Assembly: GCF_017948595.1 (NCBI RefSeq)
Contig: NZ_JAGFBV010000001.1
Coordinates: forward strand, 124,001-188,000
Length of the DNA stretch: 64,000 bases
Source of the DNA: Flavobacterium geliluteum
GTDB lineage: Bacteria > Bacteroidota > Bacteroidia > Flavobacteriales > Flavobacteriaceae
Reading direction: 5' to 3'
Position numbers and translations under genes: made by a program. Positions 58,514 through 64,000 of the stretch are shown here, piece after piece. Numbering within the stretch: position 1 is the stretch's first letter; each line of letters begins with the position of its first letter. The notes under the pieces were generated by a model. That model was not told where the DNA came from, searched no databases, and was given only the letters and a program-made list of their open reading frames with translations.

Positions 58514-61108
58514 TTATTTCTTCTTCTTAAACAGTCCGTTTAGTAAGTCCCCAGCTTTTTTGGTTACTTCCTCGGTCTTTTTTTCTTTTTCTGTTGCCGC
58601 ACCTTTTGTGGTGTCTTTGGCTTTGGTGTTTTTATTGATTAAGTCTGTCAGGGCTGAGGTGCCTTTTTGAGTCAGCTTTTGTTTTTGCTGATTAGCGACC
58701 TGACTGGCCAAACTGCTAACCGCACTTTTCATGTCTGTACTAATTTTTGGAGTCGAAAAATTACCTGTGATCAATGCGTTTACCGGAATGTTTTCCAGTT
58801 TCGCAGCATCGGCAGGTGACATTTTAGCAATAAAAGCATTTGCTTCAGATCCTAAATATTTGGCTGGAACATCCAGTTTTAAATTGTAATTCATCGTCTG
58901 ATCAAAACCGTGAGTTCCTCCAATGGTTGCTTTAATATCTTGGTATTTGATGTCAAATGGTTTTACGTTTACTTTTCCGTTATCAAAAGTCAAAGCCATT
59001 TTCAGGTCGTTAAGATTCAATTTATTCACGTCAAGAAATTTGATATTCGATCCTAAAGCACTCAACAAGGTAGAATTTTTAGCATTTACAGTCGTAGAAA
59101 GCAATTGCCCAAGTAAATCTCCAGAAATCGATTTTAAGTCGGGAGTTAACTCCTTAGCATCTAAATTTCCATTTAGTTTTATAGTCGAATTTAATTTTCC
59201 ATTAATGATTCCTGCTATCGGAGCGATTTTTTTCATCATATCCAATTGCGTAAAAGTTTGCGCAATATCTACTTGATTAAATCCTAAACTCATGTCAAAA
59301 GTCGGTACTTTAGTTTTGGTAGAAACAGCTCCGTTCAAACCAATTGTTCCTCCAAAAATAGAAGTTTTAAAGTTTTCTAAGGTTGCTTTTTCATCTTTAA
59401 TAAGCAATCTTCCCGATACATCTTTTAGCTTTAAATTATCATATAAAACAGTAGTAGCTTTAGCATTTAAAGTACAGTTTAAAAAAGCCGGAATTTTCAT
59501 AGCTTCTGTAGGCTTGGCCTCTGTTTTTTCGGTTGCAGGTTCTCCGGTAGTCATAAAATCGTCCACCGCCAATTGGTTAGAACTCATATTAAAGTTACCT
59601 TTCAGCTCTTGTTTTTTAAACATAAAACCATAGAAATTTTCTAATACCCCATTGATGGCAATATCACTTTTTCCGGTAGTAGCATTAAATTTCTTTAAAT
59701 TAATTTTTGCCGGATCAAACACAACTTCAGCAATGCTGATGTTCATCGATTTGTTGTTTTCATCGGTGTATTTAAAGCCGGACAAACTCATTGTTCCCGC
59801 ATTTTTGATGTTTTCATATTGGCTTTTTTCTACCGAAGCCATGTCAAATTCTGTTGTAACATCTGCCTTCAAAATACCTGCCAACGGTTTGTCCATTTTT
59901 ATAGGATAAGCTTTAGAAAGGTTAGCCAAATTGATCGTACCTTTTAGAGCTGCTTTTACGTAAGGATTAACCGTAATGTTTTTAACATTCGCTTTGGCGC
60001 TAAAAACATCCTGATCAATTTTAAACGAAAGTTTATCCAAATTAACATAAGTATCATTTAGGATTCCTGTTTCGTTAATGATTTTGGTGTCAATTACAAT
60101 ATTCTCAACCGATTTTGGTAAGTTCGGATATTGAAAAGAGGCATTGTGTGAAGCAATCGCAATATTAAATTTAGGAACCGTTGTATCTGTCAATTGTCCT
60201 TTTGCAAAACCAACAATTGTAAAATCACCTGTGGTTTTTACCCCATCTAAACTTGAGGCATAGGCCGAAGGAATCAAACCTAAGAAGTTGGTAAATGATG
60301 AAGTTGGCGTTTTAAATTTCAAATCATAAACCTGACCTGCTTCTACCATCTGAATAAAACCATCAAATTCTAGCGGCAACTGATTTATCAAGGCTTTGTT
60401 CTCTTTAAAAGTATATTTGCTTTGCTCTAAATCTATTCCTAAAACGGCATCCAGAGTCAATGCTATTTTTTTCATATAATTGACTTTGTCCATGTCCAGC
60501 GAAACTTTTGCTGTCGTTTTGGTATTCAAGTCTAATTTTGAATTGGTAAAATCACCCGTTCCTTCGTGGTTAAGGCTGTCAATTACCATTTTTATTTTAG
60601 AACTTTCATCAAAATACCTAAAAGTAAAATTCTCAATTTTATAATTTTGAATTTTTAATGAAAGAGGTTTGCTTTCTTCTTCTTTTGCTGTTTTTTCTTG
60701 GTCTTTTAGCGCAATATCAAAATTTCCAACACCATCTTTATTAAAGATAATATTGATCAAACCCTTTTCGGAGGTAATTCCCTGAATATTTAAAGGCTCT
60801 TCTTTTCCTTTGAAAAGCTCTTTAATACTCATCTTTAAATTCAATTCGCCTAATGAAACCAAAGTATCACCTTCAAAAGGAGCTTTGTTTATAATGGCTA
60901 ATTTTTCGATAGAAACAGTTGCATTTGGAAAGTTCTTGAACAAACTTAGATCAGCATCTGCAAAACTTACTTTGGCATCGACACTTTCGTTAATGGCTTC
61001 TGTAATTTTTGCTTTTATTTCATCCTTGAAAAAATATGGAATAGCAAATAAAGCAGCAATAAGCACCACTATGACGATTCCGGCGATTTTTAAAACTTTT
61101 TTAAACAT
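58514..61108 (-). CDS. AsmA-like family protein
   Basis: An 864-residue membrane-anchored protein. A single N-terminal membrane segment (about residues 5-26) precedes AsmA-type domains: the N-terminal region (FFKDEIKAKITEAINESVDAKVSFADADLSLFKNFPNATVSIEKL), and the C-terminal AsmA_2 domain (TIKLNGNLDAKELTPDLKSISGDLLGQL). The last 90 residues are rich in Lys, Thr and Ala. Proteins of this family bridge the envelope and are linked to phospholipid transport and outer-membrane biogenesis. The next gene downstream on its strand is sppA's neighbour across a terminator. Confidence 0.87.
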   Translation of the reverse strand: MFKKVLKIAGIVIVVLIAALFAIPYFFKDEIKAKITEAINESVDAKVSFADADLSLFKNFPNATVSIEKLAIINKAPFEGDTLVSLGELNLKMSIKELFKGKEEPLNIQGITSEKGLINIIFNKDGVGNFDIALKDQEKTAKEEESKPLSLKIQNYKIENFTFRYFDESSKIKMVIDSLNHEGTGDFTNSKLDLNTKTTAKVSLDMDKVNYMKKIALTLDAVLGIDLEQSKYTFKENKALINQLPLEFDGFIQMVEAGQVYDLKFKTPTSSFTNFLGLIPSAYASSLDGVKTTGDFTIVGFAKGQLTDTTVPKFNIAIASHNASFQYPNLPKSVENIVIDTKIINETGILNDTYVNLDKLSFKIDQDVFSAKANVKNITVNPYVKAALKGTINLANLSKAYPIKMDKPLAGILKADVTTEFDMASVEKSQYENIKNAGTMSLSGFKYTDENNKSMNISIAEVVFDPAKINLKKFNATTGKSDIAINGVLENFYGFMFKKQELKGNFNMSSNQLAVDDFMTTGEPATEKTEAKPTEAMKIPAFLNCTLNAKATTVLYDNLKLKDVSGRLLIKDEKATLENFKTSIFGGTIGLNGAVSTKTKVPTFDMSLGFNQVDIAQTFTQLDMMKKIAPIAGIINGKLNSTIKLNGNLDAKELTPDLKSISGDLLGQLLSTTVNAKNSTLLSALGSNIKFLDVNKLNLNDLKMALTFDNGKVNVKPFDIKYQDIKATIGGTHGFDQTMNYNLKLDVPAKYLGSEANAFIAKMSPADAAKLENIPVNALITGNFSTPKISTDMKSAVSSLASQVANQQKQKLTQKGTSALTDLINKNTKAKDTTKGAATEKEKKTEEVTKKAGDLLNGLFKKKK

Positions 61109-61226
61109 AATTTATATTGGATTTTGGGGTTTTAAATGGATACTAATGCATACAAAAATAACTTTTTTTACGTGAGTTCCAAGATAAAATTTTCATAAAA
61201 AGTAAGAAATATTTTATTTTTGTTAA

Positions 61227-61264
61227 ATAAAAAAAATCCGTTTGAATTGATACTCAAACGGATT
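61227..61264 (-). terminator. Rho-independent terminator of sppA
   Basis: AATCCGTTTGA (61235-61245) and TCAAACGGATT (61254-61264) form an 11-bp stem with an 8-base loop. An A-run at 61227-61236 gives the U-tract on the minus strand. It lies 21 bases beyond the sppA stop codon. Confidence 0.85.
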
Positions 61265-61284
61265 ATTAATGATTTTATGTTATT

Positions 61285-63042
61285 TTACTGAATTTTTAGT
61301 CCAAATGGCATCATGGCCTGAACGCCTTTTTTGTTTTGATACCTTTTGATTTGTTCTATCAAAATATAATTTTCTTCGCCAATTTCTTCTTTTATAAACG
61401 CTTCTTTAGATTTTGCAAAAGGCAAATTAGACAAAAGATCATCTAAGTTTTTCTCGTATTCAGGATAGTTTTGTGTACTATAGCTTTTGATTTTTGCCAT
61501 TTTAGCAGCTTCTGCAATGGCATCATTTAATCCTCCAATTTTATCTACCAATCCTATTTTTAAGGCTTCAGAACCTGACCAAACTCTTCCTTGCGCAATG
61601 GCATCTACTTGTGCAAAAGTCATTTTTCGGCCTTGTGCTACACGAGTCACAAAAGTATTATAAATGTTTTCAACTCCTTCTAGTGTAAAGGCTTTAAACT
61701 TTTCATCAACAGGCACAAACGGACTGTAATTAGCTGCGTTTTCATGTGTTTTTACTTGTTCCGTATTAACTCCTAATTTAGTAGCCAGTGAAGTAAAGTT
61801 GGGCAAAACTCCAAAAACACCTATAGAACCTGTTATCGTATTGTTTTCTGCAAAAATTTTATTGGCATTGCAAGCAATATAATAGCCGCCAGAAGCTGCG
61901 TAGTTACCCATAGAAACCACTACTGGTTTGATTTTTTTCGTAATTTCAATTTCTCTCCAGATCAAGTCTGAAGTCAGAGCGCTTCCGCCTGGACTATCAA
62001 TTCTTAGCACAATTGCTTTTACGTCTTCATTTTTTCTGGCTTCCTGCAATGACCGACGCATTGCACCTTCTCCGATCACGGTTACATCTCCTTCGCCACT
62101 TTCAATTTCGCCTTGAGCGTAAATAATCGCAATTTGATCGCTTGAAATATCTGTTAAAGCTGTTGTCACGTTATTTTGAGTGTAATCTAAAATCGAAATT
62201 TTATTGTAATCATCATCTCCGGTCACTTTTAATGCTTTTTTGATGTCGTTATGATACACATCTTCATAAGCTACAATATCTACCAAATGTTGCGCTTTTG
62301 CCATTTCTGGCGTTCTAGCTAACAGTCCGTTGGCGATTTCATTCAGTTTTGGTAGCGAAATATTACGACTTTTTGCAATATCGCTGGCAACAGTACTCCA
62401 AAGTGAGTTGAGAAGCGCCGTAATTTGTTCTCTATTGGCATCGCTCATTTTATTTTCTAAGAAAGGTTCTACCGCACTTTTGTATTTTCCGTGGCGAATA
62501 ACTTCCATGTGAATACCTGATTTTTCTTGAAAATCTTTAAAAAACATCACTTCAGAAGAAAGTCCTTTAAAGTCTAAATCTCCCGCCGGATTCAGATAAA
62601 TAGTGTTGGCAACGGAGTTTAAATAATACTCTTTTTGGGAATAAGTATTGGCATACGCCCAAACAAATTTGCCCGATTTTTTGAAGCTTTCCAGAGCATT
62701 TCTTAAGTCTTTATATTGCGCTAAGCCTAATGATGATTGGTCATTTAGAATTGATATTCCTTTTATTTTTTCATCTTTTTTTGCGGCTTCGATAGCATTG
62801 ATTACATCGGTTACACCAACTCCTTTTTGGCCGGAGAAAACCGTTACCCAAGGATCTTTGTATTTTCCGGCATAGTCATTTTGAATGTTTTTTAAATCAA
62901 GTTCTATAACAGAATCTGCTTTAACAGAGACTTTATCATCTCCTCCAAAAATTGCTCCTATAAGGACTATACCAAAAAAGGATAACATAATAAAAACAAA
63001 AATGCCAATAACTGTGGCGATTATATTTCCAAGAAATTTCAT
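61285..63042 (-). CDS. sppA: Signal peptide peptidase SppA, 67 kDa type
   Basis: A 585-residue membrane protein with an N-terminal anchor (about residues 6-32) and tandem S49 peptidase domains. The catalytic lysine should lie in the N-terminal domain, in HGKYKSAVEPF near residue 200, and the serine in GNYAASGGYYIACNANKI near residue 395. VLRIDSPGGSAL and TGSIGVFGVLPNF are conserved blocks. It degrades cleaved signal peptides and other membrane peptides. The 311-base stretch to the next gene (63043-63353) carries a TATATTTG motif on the minus strand at 63086-63093 and otherwise nothing that I can name. Confidence 0.93.
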   Translation of the reverse strand: MKFLGNIIATVIGIFVFIMLSFFGIVLIGAIFGGDDKVSVKADSVIELDLKNIQNDYAGKYKDPWVTVFSGQKGVGVTDVINAIEAAKKDEKIKGISILNDQSSLGLAQYKDLRNALESFKKSGKFVWAYANTYSQKEYYLNSVANTIYLNPAGDLDFKGLSSEVMFFKDFQEKSGIHMEVIRHGKYKSAVEPFLENKMSDANREQITALLNSLWSTVASDIAKSRNISLPKLNEIANGLLARTPEMAKAQHLVDIVAYEDVYHNDIKKALKVTGDDDYNKISILDYTQNNVTTALTDISSDQIAIIYAQGEIESGEGDVTVIGEGAMRRSLQEARKNEDVKAIVLRIDSPGGSALTSDLIWREIEITKKIKPVVVSMGNYAASGGYYIACNANKIFAENNTITGSIGVFGVLPNFTSLATKLGVNTEQVKTHENAANYSPFVPVDEKFKAFTLEGVENIYNTFVTRVAQGRKMTFAQVDAIAQGRVWSGSEALKIGLVDKIGGLNDAIAEAAKMAKIKSYSTQNYPEYEKNLDDLLSNLPFAKSKEAFIKEEIGEENYILIEQIKRYQNKKGVQAMMPFGLKIQ

Positions 63043-63085
63043 AAATATATTTTTTTAATAAGTATCAAAAAAGGTTGGTTCGTTA

Positions 63086-63093
63086 CAAATATA
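63086..63093 (-). promoter_or_regulatory. Candidate -7 element for sppA
   Basis: TATATTTG on the minus strand (TAnnTTTG), 43 bases upstream of the sppA ATG, in the 311-base gene-free divergent region. I see no convincing -33 element. Confidence 0.4.
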
Positions 63094-63353
63094 ATCTAAA
63101 AATGTTGAAATTTTTAACGGTAAAAAACAAGTCATTATTTTGAACCATACATGTTATTTGAATGTGAATGACTAATTCGAGACAAGAACTATTCTCTTGA
63201 AAATAAAGTAAGTAGTGCGGATAATTTTTATAAAAATATATTTTTTGGTCTGATAAAAACAACTTGCTCGATGGTCTTCTTGTGTTGATGCATCACTATC
63301 TCAGTAAATAATACGATCAATTCTAAAATAGTTTTAGTTAATTTGCATTAATT

Positions 63354-64000
63354 ATGAAATCACAGCATCAGGTCGTTTTATCAATAGGCAGCAATCAGGG
63401 AAATCGGTTAGAAAACATCCAAACGTGTATCAATTTGATACATCAGGGAGTGGGAACTGTAATTAAGGTTTCTAAACTTTACGAAACGCCAGCCTGGGGT
63501 TTTGAGAGTGATGCATTTTATAATTGTGCGTTGGTTGTACATAGTTATGCATCAGCACAAAAAATATTGAATCAGGTTTTGAAAATTGAAAAGCAACTGG
63601 GCAGAATTCGTTCGGGCGAGCAAGGTTACCAATCTAGAATTATTGATGTTGATTTGATTGCTTTTGATTACGAAATTATAGAATCGGAGAAATTAAAAGT
63701 GCCGCATCCTTTGATGCAAAATCGAAATTTTGTTTTGCTGCCCATGCAGGATTTAAAATTGGATTGGAAACATCCTATTTTTCAAAAAACAGTCTCCGAG
63801 TTGATTGCTATCACACCAGACGATAGTATTTGCAGTGTGGTGCAGAATTTGAAAGACCCGCTGAAGGAAATTCCGTTAGAAACCTTCAATTATATTGCTT
63901 TTGAAGGTAATATTGGTGCGGGAAAAACTACTTTGGCACACAAAATCGCCGAAGATTTTAATGCAAAAACAGTTTTAGAACGTTTTGCCGACAATCCTTT
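63354..64000 (+). CDS. folK: FolK-deoxynucleoside kinase fusion (partial, cut by the window end)
   Basis: The frame opens at the ATG at 63354 and runs to the window edge. Residues about 1-160 are FolK, the pyrophosphokinase acting on 6-hydroxymethyl-dihydropterin in folate synthesis: LSIGSNQGNR, YETPAWGFESDAFYN, RSGEQGYQSRIIDVDLIAF and VPHPLMQNRNFVLLPM. A linker follows and then a P-loop, FEGNIGAGKTTLAHKIAEDF, at residues 183-202, typical of deoxynucleoside kinases. The remainder lies outside the window. The fusion couples folate and thymidylate-related metabolism; I believe it recurs in Bacteroidota. Confidence 0.88.
   Translation, partial: MKSQHQVVLSIGSNQGNRLENIQTCINLIHQGVGTVIKVSKLYETPAWGFESDAFYNCALVVHSYASAQKILNQVLKIEKQLGRIRSGEQGYQSRIIDVDLIAFDYEIIESEKLKVPHPLMQNRNFVLLPMQDLKLDWKHPIFQKTVSELIAITPDDSICSVVQNLKDPLKEIPLETFNYIAFEGNIGAGKTTLAHKIAEDFNAKTVLERFADNP

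Noticed and set aside
58923..59909. Open plus-strand frames opposite the AsmA-like gene
   Set aside because: They have no start signals or recognisable domains, and the minus-strand AsmA gene is clearly the coding one.

Overview
This 64 kb window is an ordinary chromosomal segment of a Flavobacterium-like member of the Bacteroidota. It is AT-rich and carries gliding and type IX secretion proteins, DUF4270, DUF4249, DUF4403, DUF6089 and DUF2797 families, TAnnTTTG-type promoter motifs, few Shine-Dalgarno sequences and several GTG/TTG starts. I see no rRNA, tRNA, CRISPR array, prophage or insertion sequence. Nearly all of it is coding. The unexplained DNA is concentrated in intergenic repeats around 46-48.7 kb and 53.9-54.4 kb.

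Layout. 0-3.6 kb: end of gcvH, a VanZ-like gene, deoC and a RemB-like surface protein. 3.7-8.9 kb: a heme-copper oxidase assembly cluster (heme O synthase, two subunit III proteins, subunit IV, a thioredoxin-like protein, Sco, DUF420 and a small CxxC membrane protein). 8.9-11 kb: two genes on the minus strand. 11-18.3 kb: a MacAB-TolC-like efflux operon with one ATPase, two permeases, two adaptors and a TolC. 18.3-23 kb: tsaB, mscS, a helical low-complexity protein, an Nfu protein, PorP/SprF and a gamma-carbonic-anhydrase-like protein. 23-26.4 kb: a minus-strand operon of kelch lipoprotein, DUF4907 lipoprotein, LytS-type kinase and LytTR regulator. 26.6-29.2 kb: DUF4270 lipoprotein and an outer-membrane barrel. 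29.2-37.8 kb: the envelope cluster CBS - nadK - DUF6089 - uppS - bamA - two ompH - murI, all on the minus strand. 37.9-43.2 kb: pdxJ, a TonB receptor/DUF4249 pair and an unknown lipoprotein. 43.4-48.5 kb: a hydrolase, a holin-like protein, and tig, clpP, clpX. 48.7-53.9 kb: an AraC/GlxA regulator, two VOC proteins, three SRPBCC proteins and serB. 54.5-63 kb: a GH3 family protein, DUF2797, GT9, an AsmA-like protein and SppA. 63.35 kb to the end: a FolK-deoxynucleoside kinase fusion cut by the window edge.

Themes are respiration (oxidase maturation), envelope biogenesis (BamA, Skp-like chaperones, UppS, MurI, AsmA, GT9), efflux, protein quality control (trigger factor, ClpXP) and metabolism. 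The most interesting unexplained DNA is a strict 21-bp tandem array of near-palindromes at 54139-54369. It sits beside one of two related hairpin elements (48616-48681 and 54043-54106) whose 11-bp stems differ by compensatory changes around an identical loop. The best candidate for an undescribed protein system is the kelch/DUF4907/LytS/LytTR operon. Convergent genes repeatedly share symmetric terminators. One pair ends in the same perfect palindrome so that both proteins end in KVE, and one probable terminator is embedded inside the coding sequence of tsaB.
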